64,000 bases of DNA, taken from positions 16,835 to 80,834 of the IMG/VR virus record IMGVR_UViG_3300009503_000027; one strand, given 5' to 3'. Below are positions 34,879-42,497 of this stretch, in pieces. The first letter of the stretch is position 1. Each line of letters begins with the position of its first letter. The notes beneath the pieces were generated by a model that saw only the letters and a program-made list of their open reading frames with translations, did not search any database and was not told the origin of the DNA. A program made the translations under genes and the position numbers. The stretch is from a virus.

Positions 34879-35193
34879 TCAGCCGATAAGCCCGTCGGCC
34901 TTCAGGCGGGCAAGGATAGCCTCTACTTGTGCTTCATCTACTGTGCAACCCAGGAGCTCTTCTGCTTTGGCGACTGCCAGCCGCAGCTTCTGCTTCCCCT
35001 GCACTTCCGCCTGGGCTTCGGCCCAAAAGATAGCCGCCTCAATCGCCTGCCGCACCGCGTCATTCTGGACGTTCGCTGCAGCAGCCTTGGCCTTAGCGAA
35101 CACCCACTGGACAGCGGCAACGATCAGCACGAGCACCCCTAGCAGGGCCCCTGCCTCAAGCAAGTGTAATGCCTCCTGCAACGCGGCTTGCAT
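34879..35193 (-). CDS. LLH-family holin-like protein
   Basis: A 104-residue protein (ATG 35193; TTG and ATG alternatives just upstream). One N-terminal membrane segment (GALLGVLVLIVAAVQWVF, about residues 16-33) is followed by a long helical, Lys/Glu/Ala-rich region. It ends KLRLAVAKAEELLGCTVDEA and ILARLKADGLIG, closely like the C-terminus of phage LL-H-type holins. It would permeabilise the membrane at lysis. A promoter-like GGGTATAATA element sits just upstream. Confidence 0.6.
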   Translation of the reverse strand: MQAALQEALHLLEAGALLGVLVLIVAAVQWVFAKAKAAAANVQNDAVRQAIEAAIFWAEAQAEVQGKQKLRLAVAKAEELLGCTVDEAQVEAILARLKADGLIG

Positions 35194-35213
35194 CATCAAT
35201 CACCTCGATGATC

Positions 35214-35223
35214 TATTATACCC
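35214..35223 (-). promoter_or_regulatory. Promoter -10 element GGGTATAATA with hairpin spacer
   Basis: Read leftward: TTGTGT, a 16-base spacer that is itself a CCCCG/CGGGG hairpin, then TATAAT. It lies 15-20 bases before the holin-like start, so the leader would be very short. Same GGGTATAATA element as at 40461, 41579 and 48867. Confidence 0.6.
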
Positions 35224-35249
35224 CGGAGCGCGGGGAACACAACACGTAT

Positions 35250-35756
35250 TTACAGCCGCTCCTCCGGATCTAGGGCGCCCTGGCCACAGAGGGCGGCCCG
35301 TTCGCCTTCGGCACGCCCCAGTAGGTACATCATGGCGGCATAATACTGGGATATACAGACTGCTACCTCGGCCATCTCTAGCTCTTCCTCTGTCACCTCG
35401 GTGTCATTCCGGTGCGAGGCCCACAAGAGGAAGGGCCACATGATTACATTCAGTTCGGGGCAATTCTCCAGGACAGGATTAATGGCCTTTTGCAGCTTCT
35501 CCAGGGGCAGTCCACCCCATGAGTCACGGATAGCTTCCATGACAGCTTCGGGGCTATAGCCCTCCAGCGCCAGGCGTGCATCGAACTCCTCTATGCTGCG
35601 GCGGGTTGCTTTCGCCCAACGCTCAGCGTAGGCCAGCGCACGCCGTGGCGGGCAAAACTGTACCCTCCTGAGCCACCGCTCCTCAACCCAAGTAGCCAAG
35701 GAAGCCCCTACCACAACTATACCCATGCCTATCAACATACCCCAAAGAAGCATCAT
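35250..35756 (-). CDS. Membrane-anchored hypothetical protein
   Basis: A 168-residue protein with one N-terminal membrane segment (LLWGMLIGMGIVVVGASLA) and a soluble helical remainder (YAERWAKATRRSIEEF, EKLQKAINPVLENCPE). Its start overlaps the preceding stop by four bases (ATGA). No enzymatic motif seen. Part of a run of small membrane proteins that may serve lysis or envelope functions. Confidence 0.5.
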   Translation of the reverse strand: MMLLWGMLIGMGIVVVGASLATWVEERWLRRVQFCPPRRALAYAERWAKATRRSIEEFDARLALEGYSPEAVMEAIRDSWGGLPLEKLQKAINPVLENCPELNVIMWPFLLWASHRNDTEVTEEELEMAEVAVCISQYYAAMMYLLGRAEGERAALCGQGALDPEERL

Positions 35757-36160
35757 TGCCCAGTCTCCTCGTCGTGGAAGTCCACGCCATCTACACTCGG
35801 GCGCAATAGCTCCCCTGCAAAGAACGCAGAGGTACGCAGCCCATCCCTACATACAGGCGCGACTGGCGTGTAATAAAGCCTAGGATGGGTTCGCATGGCA
35901 TACCGGCAATGGCAAAGCTTTACTAGCACGACACCGGTCTTGCCGGTCAGGTAGACGTCTGAGTGCACCGGGTCCCAGCCATCGGACAGCCGGCCAGAGA
36001 CAACCAGTACGGGATGCGACTCGCCACCTGCCTCCACATACCGAAGCATTATTATATCAGGCCGAGCATACTTATCAACCGCACCATAGACGAGGACAAA
36101 TAAGAGCCAAGGTGCTGCCAGGAGCGCAACTATGCCTACTCTACGTGCCCGCTCACTCAT
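35753..36160 (-). CDS. Membrane-anchored or secreted hypothetical protein
   Basis: A 135-residue protein with a basic N-terminus and a hydrophobic segment (VGIVALLAAPWLLFVLVYGA), likely an uncleaved anchor or signal. The rest is beta-rich and contains three Cys (LCHCRY, PVCRD). An acidic tail ends the protein. It is unrecognised and coupled to the previous gene by a four-base overlap. Confidence 0.45.
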   Translation of the reverse strand: MSERARRVGIVALLAAPWLLFVLVYGAVDKYARPDIIMLRYVEAGGESHPVLVVSGRLSDGWDPVHSDVYLTGKTGVVLVKLCHCRYAMRTHPRLYYTPVAPVCRDGLRTSAFFAGELLRPSVDGVDFHDEETGQ

Positions 36161-36172
36161 CTGCCCTCGCCC

Positions 36173-36418
36173 CTACACGGACGTATTAGAGCGCTCACGC
36201 GCGCGCTCTTCTGCTTGGAGGCTATTCCAGAGTGCTATGCGCAAGTCAGCTACCTGACGCTTCCGTTCTACATTCTCGCGCTCTAGCTCCCCGACACGCG
36301 CCGCTAGACGTGAGACCTGGGCAATATATTGTGCCTCCTGGGAGCGCCAGGCGAACACTAAAAGCAGCATCCCCCAGATAATGCCACCGATGAACGCAAG
36401 AACGTATCCATAGATCAC
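36173..36418 (-). CDS. Small membrane coiled-coil protein, possible i-spanin
   Basis: An 81-residue protein from GTG 36418 (GAGGTGAT upstream). An N-terminal membrane segment (YVLAFIGGIIWGMLLLVFAW) is followed by a coiled coil (VSRLAARVGELERENVERKR). This is the layout of Rz-like inner-membrane spanins, which join inner and outer membrane at lysis. No partner lipoprotein was found, so a general membrane-anchored coiled coil is the safe reading. Confidence 0.45.
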   Translation of the reverse strand: MIYGYVLAFIGGIIWGMLLLVFAWRSQEAQYIAQVSRLAARVGELERENVERKRQVADLRIALWNSLQAEERARERSNTSV

Positions 36419-36431
36419 TTGCCAATCACCT

Positions 36432-36629
36432 CTACTTGGCAGGGCTCCACCAATGAAAGACGTCCACTACTAGGCAGTATAGCAGCAGGAACCAAATGGC
36501 TAACACCACCGTGGAGATAATGCCCACAGTGAGCACCCACAAAACTGCGCCAACGATAGCAGCCAGGGCCCCGAGGACTGTCTCGAGGAAGATGACGATC
36601 TTGCCCAACCAGGGCCATATACCTTTCAT
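36432..36629 (-). CDS. Small two-span membrane protein, possible holin
   Basis: A 65-residue, very hydrophobic protein with two membrane segments (about residues 8-32 and 34-55) and short polar ends, the plan of class II holins. Start overlaps the upstream stop. Together with the LLH-like gene and the spanin-like gene it may form the lysis set. An endolysin was not recognised nearby. Confidence 0.45.
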   Translation of the reverse strand: MKGIWPWLGKIVIFLETVLGALAAIVGAVLWVLTVGIISTVVLAIWFLLLYCLVVDVFHWWSPAK

Positions 36630-37561
36630 TGTAGGTCCCAGAGATCCGAGGTGCTCTCTCTAGTCCATTGTACCCACTGGTCTTCGTCTTTACACAGGTC
36701 GCGGCAAAAATATTTCGTCAACTGGCAGCCGAAGAGAGGCCCGTAATCTGCTACACGGACGCAGTTTTCGGGCCGTATATGTTGCTTCCAGAGAAGGTAG
36801 CGGGGAGCAAGAGTGCCCCGACGCGCATGACAGACAGCTATCAGGTCGGGCATCCCTAGGCCACTATAAGTGCCCGCCTGGACAACCTGTACAGGAATGA
36901 TAGCCCCACAAGCCTGGGGGGCAGTCGTTATCCATGCCCAGGGGTCATCGCGACTACTAATGTAATCAACTGCCCGCCGGGCAATTTCATCCAGGGGGGC
37001 ATTGCGCCAGTCGGTGACACGTAGACGCAGAAAGAAGCCCGCTATCCACTCGTCGGGTACGTCTCCCCACCAGGGACCTTCTAGGAGACGTACAGCAGCA
37101 AACATCCGCCGCATCATCTCCGGCCATAAGGCATGCCTATGCGATAGGCAGTCGAGACCATACCGGCGCTGCATCTCCTTGACAACATCCTGCCACGTCC
37201 GGGGGGCAGTAATCGTATCCCCTGCATCCTGCCCCGCCTCCGCCACCACCTCAAAGGCATCTGCATATCCAAGAAATGCAGAACCTTCCCCCCGCCGGTA
37301 CTCGGTATAACGCTCATCTACATCTACTATACACAATGCCCGCTGGATGACATTACGCACCTCGTCGGGGCCGAGCCCTAGCTTGTTGTGCCAGAACACT
37401 AGGCGAACGTCCCGCTCGGTAGGCGGAACGAAGGTGTTATAGTACCTGCCCACCGTCTCCTGCCAAGCCGCAAGAAGCGGGTTAATCCTCAGCTTGACGG
37501 CGGCACTACGCTTCTTCTTCGGCGCTTCCTCTACTTCGTGCCACCCGGGGATGTCTTCCAT
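36626..37561 (-). CDS. Hypothetical protein of 311 residues
   Basis: Not recognised. A basic start (KKKRSAAVKLR) leads into a mainly helical protein with many Trp and Arg (ERDVRLVFWHNKLGLGPDE, WWGDVPDEWIAGFFLRLRV). A C-terminal Cys cluster (CQLTKYFCRDLC) may bind metal. It overlaps the winged-helix gene upstream by 31 bases, so both belong to one transcript and may share a replication role. No catalytic motif is clear. Confidence 0.45.
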   Translation of the reverse strand: MEDIPGWHEVEEAPKKKRSAAVKLRINPLLAAWQETVGRYYNTFVPPTERDVRLVFWHNKLGLGPDEVRNVIQRALCIVDVDERYTEYRRGEGSAFLGYADAFEVVAEAGQDAGDTITAPRTWQDVVKEMQRRYGLDCLSHRHALWPEMMRRMFAAVRLLEGPWWGDVPDEWIAGFFLRLRVTDWRNAPLDEIARRAVDYISSRDDPWAWITTAPQACGAIIPVQVVQAGTYSGLGMPDLIAVCHARRGTLAPRYLLWKQHIRPENCVRVADYGPLFGCQLTKYFCRDLCKDEDQWVQWTRESTSDLWDLQ

Positions 37562-39387
37562 AAGTATCCCTCGCTGAAAATCGCCGCGTCACCTACAGAG
37601 TCTACCCATTCGCGGAGCTCCCAAAACGTGTCATCGTAATCATCACAATCCGCCAGTTCGCACAAATGTTCGACCGCGGCGGATATCGTCCACGGGCCGA
37701 GATCCTTCGTCGCGGCCTTCTCGGCCCAATAGTGTATCAGCGTGCGGACCGAAGCACTATGACCTGCATAATACGGTACCCGGTCTTGCCAATCCTCTTC
37801 GGGGGCCCACTTCGCGCTGCGTCGAACTAATGTTCGACGCGCGGCGAGTATATACTTGACCATGCGATATACGTGCCGGCACTTCCCACCGAAGGCGCGG
37901 CAATGACACGCACCGGCGGCACCAAGACGTAGGTAGCAATGACGAGGTAGGTAGCGTACCCTCTGGTACATCAGTAGGTCCGCAAAGGGGCAGCCCCAAT
38001 CCGGTAAGCTGCCATCATCATCCAGTACCCACTTAGCCATGAACCGGGCCTCTGCCAACGGTAGGGGTTGACGCCCAACGGAACGGTGAGGCCCGGCCGT
38101 TGCGCCCCCCGGTGCCCCTCCCAACCCCCGGCGGCATGTACTTACCAACCCCTCTAAACATACGGGGACGTCAGTCCCCGATAGTGCACGATCACTTGTG
38201 TGCTCTAGGACTGTTTTTTCTGTTCTATTATTACCCACGTCCCGGTGGGCTCCCACGCGACTATAATTAACCCCTAAACTACTCTTTAAATACGTATTGG
38301 TCAATACAGTATAGTAGGTCTTTTTTGGTTGCTGTCGTGATTGGGAGACCAAAGAAAAGAGCGGGTTCCATTGCCACCGGGCGTATTCCTCCTCACGTTC
38401 TGCCAGGGCCAGCCGCAAGGGCATGTCCGTTGCGATATGGAAGAGCATGTTCTGTACGCGGCACATGTAGGGGGAGGAGATGTCGACTGCCGCCCGTGGC
38501 AAGCCTATCCCGTAGGCGGTCCGTTCCTTCGGGAGGGGTATCGGCTGGTATTGCCTCTTAGGCCTGTGCGGGAAGGCATCGTAGCGGAGTTTGCGGCAGC
38601 GGGCGGCAAGAACCTGAGCAGGCCGGTGGCCGCTCAGCGCGGGGCACTCGCCGGAAGATGGGGCGGGGGAGGTTCCCGCCACGGAGGACCCACGGGAGGG
38701 GGATGGGTCCTGAACGACGCGTTGCCGGCGCCGCCGCCGCAACTCCAAAGATTCCTTCTTCATCTTACGAGCCTGCTCTTTGACCTCCTGGGGGAGGTTC
38801 TCTAGCCGGCTCCTGCGCCTTTCATACCAACCCCGGTCGTAAAGGGGCTTTGGGCCCTTGTTGATCCAGTAGGCGTACCGCTTGCGCCCCGTGATGGGGT
38901 TGGTGACGCGTTCCCTATGCAGATAGCCCCGGTTGGTGAGCTTGAGCAGTATAAGCCGGGCCGCCTTGACTGGTATGTTAAGGTAGTCTGCCACCCGGGC
39001 GGCAGTACAGTAATTCTTCTTGCTAAGGAAGCGAACCGATATGTAGACTGCCGCCGTGCAGCCGCGTAGCCCCGGTGGCCGGGTGGGCTTCTTCCGGCGC
39101 CTGTAGAAACGTGCACGCCAGTTGAGACACACAGGCTCTTGTAAAGGAGCGTCGCATTCTACCTGTTCCGGCGGCAAGACCTCATACTGTGTCTTCTGGG
39201 CATGTATGCGCTTAGTGCCGCTGATGACACCTTGCTTCTTTAGACGCTTGAAGGCGTATTCTGCCTCCGACTTCGAGACACCTAGGTACCGCGCACAGTC
39301 CCGTATGGAGGGCTGGTCGTGCAGCAACGTGAATAGAAGCTGATAAACTTGCGCATCAATACCCTGTAGGTAGATTTTATCGCTCAC
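37531..39387 (-). CDS. Winged-helix and SWIM zinc-finger protein, possible replication initiator
   Basis: A 618-residue protein from a GTG. Two N-terminal winged-helix units are visible (residues about 10-65, SIRDCARYLGVSKSEAEYAF; and 105-165, CTAARVADYLNIPVKAARLI). A long basic, low-complexity middle follows. Near residue 505 lies a SWIM finger, CHCRAFGGKCRH (C-x-C-x6-C-x-H), in a helical C-terminal domain. The central codons are unusually AT-rich and hold a hairpin, as in initiator genes that contain their own origin (lambda O). Initiator function is inferred. Confidence 0.5.
   Translation of the reverse strand: MSDKIYLQGIDAQVYQLLFTLLHDQPSIRDCARYLGVSKSEAEYAFKRLKKQGVISGTKRIHAQKTQYEVLPPEQVECDAPLQEPVCLNWRARFYRRRKKPTRPPGLRGCTAAVYISVRFLSKKNYCTAARVADYLNIPVKAARLILLKLTNRGYLHRERVTNPITGRKRYAYWINKGPKPLYDRGWYERRRSRLENLPQEVKEQARKMKKESLELRRRRRQRVVQDPSPSRGSSVAGTSPAPSSGECPALSGHRPAQVLAARCRKLRYDAFPHRPKRQYQPIPLPKERTAYGIGLPRAAVDISSPYMCRVQNMLFHIATDMPLRLALAEREEEYARWQWNPLFSLVSQSRQQPKKTYYTVLTNTYLKSSLGVNYSRVGAHRDVGNNRTEKTVLEHTSDRALSGTDVPVCLEGLVSTCRRGLGGAPGGATAGPHRSVGRQPLPLAEARFMAKWVLDDDGSLPDWGCPFADLLMYQRVRYLPRHCYLRLGAAGACHCRAFGGKCRHVYRMVKYILAARRTLVRRSAKWAPEEDWQDRVPYYAGHSASVRTLIHYWAEKAATKDLGPWTISAAVEHLCELADCDDYDDTFWELREWVDSVGDAAIFSEGYLWKTSPGGTK
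38163..38345. other. Candidate replication origin inside the winged-helix gene
   Basis: A perfect 7-bp hairpin (CGGGGAC GTCA GTCCCCG, 38163-38180) is followed by a locally AT-rich stretch at about 38200-38345 (runs such as TTAACCCCTAAAC, CTCTTTAAATACG and GGTCTTTTTTGG) in an otherwise GC-rich gene. No clear iterons were found. Placement within a probable initiator gene is the main argument. Confidence 0.3.
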
Positions 39388-39390
39388 ATC

Positions 39391-39855
39391 CTACCGCCCC
39401 TCAAGGAAGGCTTGTTGTTCCTCCGGCGGCAATGCCAAGAACCGCCGGATTATCTCGCGTAGCAAGTCCGTTGTATGGACTGGCCCCGCGTCTATGAATT
39501 CTATCATAGTGCCGAGTTCTATGCAAGTACTTTTTTCTGGAATATTTTTGCCCTTCCAGTCGGCGCCCTTGACGAACACATCCGGCCGGAGGCGTCGTAT
39601 AAGCTCAGTGGGCGTAGGCTCTTCGAAGATGATTACATCTGCCACGGCACGGTGGGCACTGAGGGCTGCTGCCCGCGCCTCTGCAGGGAGGCAAGCATAC
39701 CACTTCAACCGGCGGGTGACTTCATCGCCATTGATGCCTACCAGGAGGTCATGCTCGGGATAAAGGGCACTAATCGTGCTTAGTAGCGCAAAGTGATGTG
39801 CGGTGGGCAATGCGAACACCCCGGTTGTAAGAACCCTTTTACGGCCTGTCATCAT
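39391..39855 (-). CDS. HldE/RfaE C-terminal-type nucleotidylyltransferase
   Basis: A 154-residue protein from ATG 39855, similar to the adenylyltransferase half of HldE, which makes ADP-heptose from heptose-1-phosphate. Family segments: VLTTGVFALPTAHHFALL near residue 8, LLVGINGDEVTRRLK near 41, VADVIIFEEPTPTELIRRLR near 75, RPDVFVKGADWKG, and GPVHTTDLLREII. The (H/T)xGH site reads T18-A-H-H21, so the glycine is replaced. The kinase half is absent. With the GmhB-like gene it suggests a phage heptose pathway. Confidence 0.7.
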   Translation of the reverse strand: MMTGRKRVLTTGVFALPTAHHFALLSTISALYPEHDLLVGINGDEVTRRLKWYACLPAEARAAALSAHRAVADVIIFEEPTPTELIRRLRPDVFVKGADWKGKNIPEKSTCIELGTMIEFIDAGPVHTTDLLREIIRRFLALPPEEQQAFLEGR

Positions 39856-39876
39856 AGATGCTCCATGAGTGCAGTT

Positions 39877-39944
39877 GGGGAGAGCCCCCGGCTGCTGGGC
39901 AGTAGATGGGGCGCGCATTATGTTGTCTGCGGGGGACTCTCCCC
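39877..39944 (-). repeat. Long inverted repeat in intergenic leader
   Basis: Arms 39877-39890 and 39930-39944 are complementary over 14 of 15 positions (one bulge) and enclose about 39 bases. It precedes the HldE-like gene on the minus strand, in a 172-base gap, and could be a terminator for the upstream gene or a translation-control leader. Confidence 0.45.
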
Positions 39945-40027
39945 GTGTCATTCCAGGTGTCCGCGTTGACTAAAAGCGTTTGGACGCGAAATGCGCCCGA
40001 AGAACGGCGTTACCACGCCGGTTCTTC

Positions 40028-40378
40028 CTAGTCCCAACCCCTGCAGCCACAATAGAAGCCATCGTATTCGGCGGGGCCGCGGGGCACAAAATGGTCGCAG
40101 TACTTGTTGGGATGGGCCTCGATGTACATGCCACATTTGCACTTCTTTGTTGCGTATGGGCTGCCCGGCCCGCGCCACTCGAAGAATGGCAGGTCGAAGC
40201 TACTTGGGCGCAGCTTGCCGCAGTACTTGCATTGGGCCTGCCGGCCACTAAGATCCGGAAGCTCTGCTACCTCCATTGCGCCCGAGTCAAGCCCTAGGCA
40301 GATTGGGCATGCCGGCCGGCCTGTCTTCGTGTCGGTGGCTATCCCAAGGTGGCCACATTTCATCATCGGTGCTATCAT
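40028..40378 (-). CDS. Multi-zinc-ribbon protein
   Basis: A 116-residue protein from ATG 40378 (AGGAGA upstream) with four Cys pairs: KCGHLG with PACPIC, QCKYCGK, KCKCGM, and YCDHFV with YCGC. It probably binds two or three zinc ions and acts as an adaptor or nucleic-acid binder. It follows a promoter element and a hairpin leader, so it may be separately controlled. No family name recognised. Confidence 0.6.
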   Translation of the reverse strand: MIAPMMKCGHLGIATDTKTGRPACPICLGLDSGAMEVAELPDLSGRQAQCKYCGKLRPSSFDLPFFEWRGPGSPYATKKCKCGMYIEAHPNKYCDHFVPRGPAEYDGFYCGCRGWD

Positions 40379-40399
40379 TGTACCGTCTCCTCTGCCCTA

Positions 40400-40434
40400 G
40401 GGGGAGAGGGGAATGGGCCACTCTCCTCTCCCCC
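40400..40434 (-). terminator. Strong hairpin in the leader of the zinc-ribbon gene
   Basis: A perfect 10-bp stem (GGGGGAGAGG / CCTCTCCCCC) with a 15-base loop. It lies between the GGGTATAATA element at 40461 and the start of the zinc-ribbon gene, so it would be transcribed as a 5' leader and could act as attenuator, or terminate the phosphoesterase transcript. Confidence 0.55.
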
Positions 40435-40460
40435 ATTAGGCTTCCTATCACTTCTAGGGT

Positions 40461-40470
40461 TATTATACCC
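40461..40470 (-). promoter_or_regulatory. Promoter -10 element GGGTATAATA
   Basis: Leftward element just after the stop of the phosphoesterase gene, about 83 bases before the zinc-ribbon start. No convincing -35 box; identity with three other elements is the support. Confidence 0.5.
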
Positions 40471-40473
40471 AAC

Positions 40474-41550
40474 TTAGCGCCGAACATGCACACTATGTTT
40501 GTCTACGCCTAGCCAAATGCTGATAGCCCCCAGGTCTGCAGGGGGCAAGCCCATCTCCGCTGGATAGCCCCTGTGCTTGAGAAAGGATGGTAACAATACC
40601 CTGTGTTGGCCATAGGCTACTACGAGGCCCTGTTCGTTGGGGCCGAAGCGGATGTCGCGCCAAGCCATCTCTTGATGCAAGTGCCCCACCGTCACGATAT
40701 CTGCGTTTGTGGTTGCAGCTATCCGGTCGGCACGGGAGACTTTTGCGCCCCGCGTCTGGGAAGCTCCCGCCCCATGATGGTGGTAATGGGTGTACATCTG
40801 CTTGACCTTGCCATTGATGATTAGCTTATATGTGAGATGGCCCTCGTAGCCCCAGAAAGGCAGGCCGAGCCGGTTGGCAAGCTCCTCCGAAGGATCCAGG
40901 TTTGCTTGTAAGAGGCGTGTGATGCGGCGGTCGTGGTTTCCTGTGAAGATGGCGATACCCTGGCTGGTGATAGGCCGTAGCCGCATGGTTAGTAGGTCTA
41001 GGGCTTCATTGAGTTCGCAGAACTGTTCGCGTAGGAGGCCTGGGCTTCCTGTTGTGGCCAGGTCGAAGTTGTCCCCGCCCAGGAACCATCGTGCTGTTGG
41101 GGTAGCGGCTATCCATTCCACCAGTTCGACGAACCGCTTGTAGTCGCAGTGCTTGCTGCCCAGATGTAGGTCTGAGATGGGAACGAGGCAGACTTCCTTT
41201 GTCCCACGGGGCACTTTCCATTCATATTCCAGGACTCTTTCTTGGGCTTCTGATTGTTCGAGGTACTCCGCATCGAGGTCTTCCACCGTGCGTGCATCCG
41301 AGAAACGCTCGTTGCGCTGGAACATTATGGACTTCCGCCCTGTATGCTTCCCATGGCAGCCTAGCCCCAGCTTCCGGAAACAGTGCTGCATTGTGGAGGG
41401 CGAGAGGCCCACCCATTCGGCGGCAAGTTTAGCATTCCCATGGAAGCGCTGATGGAGAAGCAAGCCGCCTATCTCGTAGCCTCCTAGCATCTGCCATACT
41501 TGCCCCCCAACCCCGCGTAGTGCATCCCAATCTATCTTGTCGGCTTTCAT
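40474..41550 (-). CDS. Calcineurin-like metallophosphoesterase with N-terminal HTH
   Basis: A 358-residue protein. An N-terminal region (KLAAEWVGLSPSTMQHCFRK) looks like a helix-turn-helix. The phosphoesterase core has all metal motifs: PISDLHLGSKH (D-x-H), FLGGDNFD (GD), IFTGNHDRR (GNHD), YTHYHHHGAG and VTVGHLHQE (GH-x-H). Such phage enzymes relate to Mre11/SbcD-type nucleases or to lambda-type protein phosphatases. The DNA-binding N-terminus favours a nuclease. Its start overlaps the methylase stop by four bases. Confidence 0.8.
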   Translation of the reverse strand: MKADKIDWDALRGVGGQVWQMLGGYEIGGLLLHQRFHGNAKLAAEWVGLSPSTMQHCFRKLGLGCHGKHTGRKSIMFQRNERFSDARTVEDLDAEYLEQSEAQERVLEYEWKVPRGTKEVCLVPISDLHLGSKHCDYKRFVELVEWIAATPTARWFLGGDNFDLATTGSPGLLREQFCELNEALDLLTMRLRPITSQGIAIFTGNHDRRITRLLQANLDPSEELANRLGLPFWGYEGHLTYKLIINGKVKQMYTHYHHHGAGASQTRGAKVSRADRIAATTNADIVTVGHLHQEMAWRDIRFGPNEQGLVVAYGQHRVLLPSFLKHRGYPAEMGLPPADLGAISIWLGVDKHSVHVRR

Positions 41551-42497
41551 GGCTCTACCTCGGCGGCAAGATCTTCCTTATTATACCCCGCTTCGCTATC
41601 GGATACACTATCCCATAGGCTGAGCTGGCCAACTTTCTCCTGTGCTGTTTGTGGGTCAATCCATAGGGATTCTATTCGGGGCTGCATGGTTGATCTTGCC
41701 CCGTTGCCCCGGATACCGGTGGCCCTTGTACAAGCTGCTGCTAAGCACGTCCTATTGAAGTCAAGGCGTACCCACCCGGCCTCTTCCAGGGGAGCATAGA
41801 CCTCGTGCTTGTATCCCGACAAGGCAAACTTCCCCGGTAACCCTAGGATAGTGCGAACAAGCTCTGCATGGTCCTCCACCGTCATTTCGTGCATATATAC
41901 ATCGGGCGACCGTCGGACATCGGGGACGTATGGTGGGTCAAGATAACAGAACGAGTGCGGAGAACAGTATTGTTGCAAGACTTCAATGGCGGGACGCGAC
42001 TCTATGTGCGCTCCATGGAGGCGGGAGGCACATGCGGGCAATACCCTAATCGTGCTCAACAGACGTGCACAGGTGCCAGCCATGTGGCGGGAGGTAGTCT
42101 CAACTGCAAGCGACCAGCTGGCCCCCCAGTAGCCCGAAAAGGACTGCTTGGCAACTACCCACCAACGCCACGCCCTACGCACTGGGTCAGTTTCGTTGTT
42201 CCATTCGCGGCGGCACTCCTCATACAGTTCCCGGCTGTGTAAGGTGAAGTATGCTAGATGCATAAACTCATCCGGGTGATCGCGTAGGACACGAAAGAAT
42301 TCCACCAAGGGCTGGTGGATATCATTGATGACCTCGAAGCGGGCTGGTGCTTTAGCAAAAAACAGGGCGGCAGAACCACAGAATGGCTCAATGTATACAT
42401 CATGGGCTGGCATCAATGAAAGCAGTTGTCGCAGGAAGGGCGTTTTGCCGCCATACCAGAAGAATGGCGCTGGTATCCTTGGTCCATTACTGGTCAT
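41547..42497 (-). CDS. D12-class DNA adenine methyltransferase (copy 1)
   Basis: Dam-type N6-adenine methylase, 316 residues. The SAM motif is FFWYGGKTPFLRQLLSLMP near residue 13 and YIEPFCGSAALFFAK near 35. The catalytic motif is CYLDPPYVPD near 193. A helical recognition region lies between. It would methylate host or phage DNA and may protect against restriction or control packaging and regulation. Two paralogues follow at 42494 and 44799; this copy overlaps the second by four bases. Confidence 0.85.
   Translation of the reverse strand: MTSNGPRIPAPFFWYGGKTPFLRQLLSLMPAHDVYIEPFCGSAALFFAKAPARFEVINDIHQPLVEFFRVLRDHPDEFMHLAYFTLHSRELYEECRREWNNETDPVRRAWRWWVVAKQSFSGYWGASWSLAVETTSRHMAGTCARLLSTIRVLPACASRLHGAHIESRPAIEVLQQYCSPHSFCYLDPPYVPDVRRSPDVYMHEMTVEDHAELVRTILGLPGKFALSGYKHEVYAPLEEAGWVRLDFNRTCLAAACTRATGIRGNGARSTMQPRIESLWIDPQTAQEKVGQLSLWDSVSDSEAGYNKEDLAAEVEP
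41579..41588 (-). promoter_or_regulatory. Promoter -10 element GGGTATAATA inside methylase 3' end
   Basis: Lies within the last codons of the first Dam gene (coding for Gly-Tyr-Asn), 29 bases before the phosphoesterase start. It could drive that gene separately. Identical core to the intergenic copies. Confidence 0.4.

Noticed and set aside
38341-38805. Plus-strand frame of 154 codons inside the winged-helix gene
   Set aside because: Lies opposite the basic low-complexity region of a supported minus gene, has no ribosome site and no recognisable pattern.
39856-39951. N-terminal extension of the HldE-like gene to 39951
   Set aside because: The extra 32 codons run through the inverted repeat, lack a ribosome site and are not like the family. 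ATG 39855 is at the domain edge.
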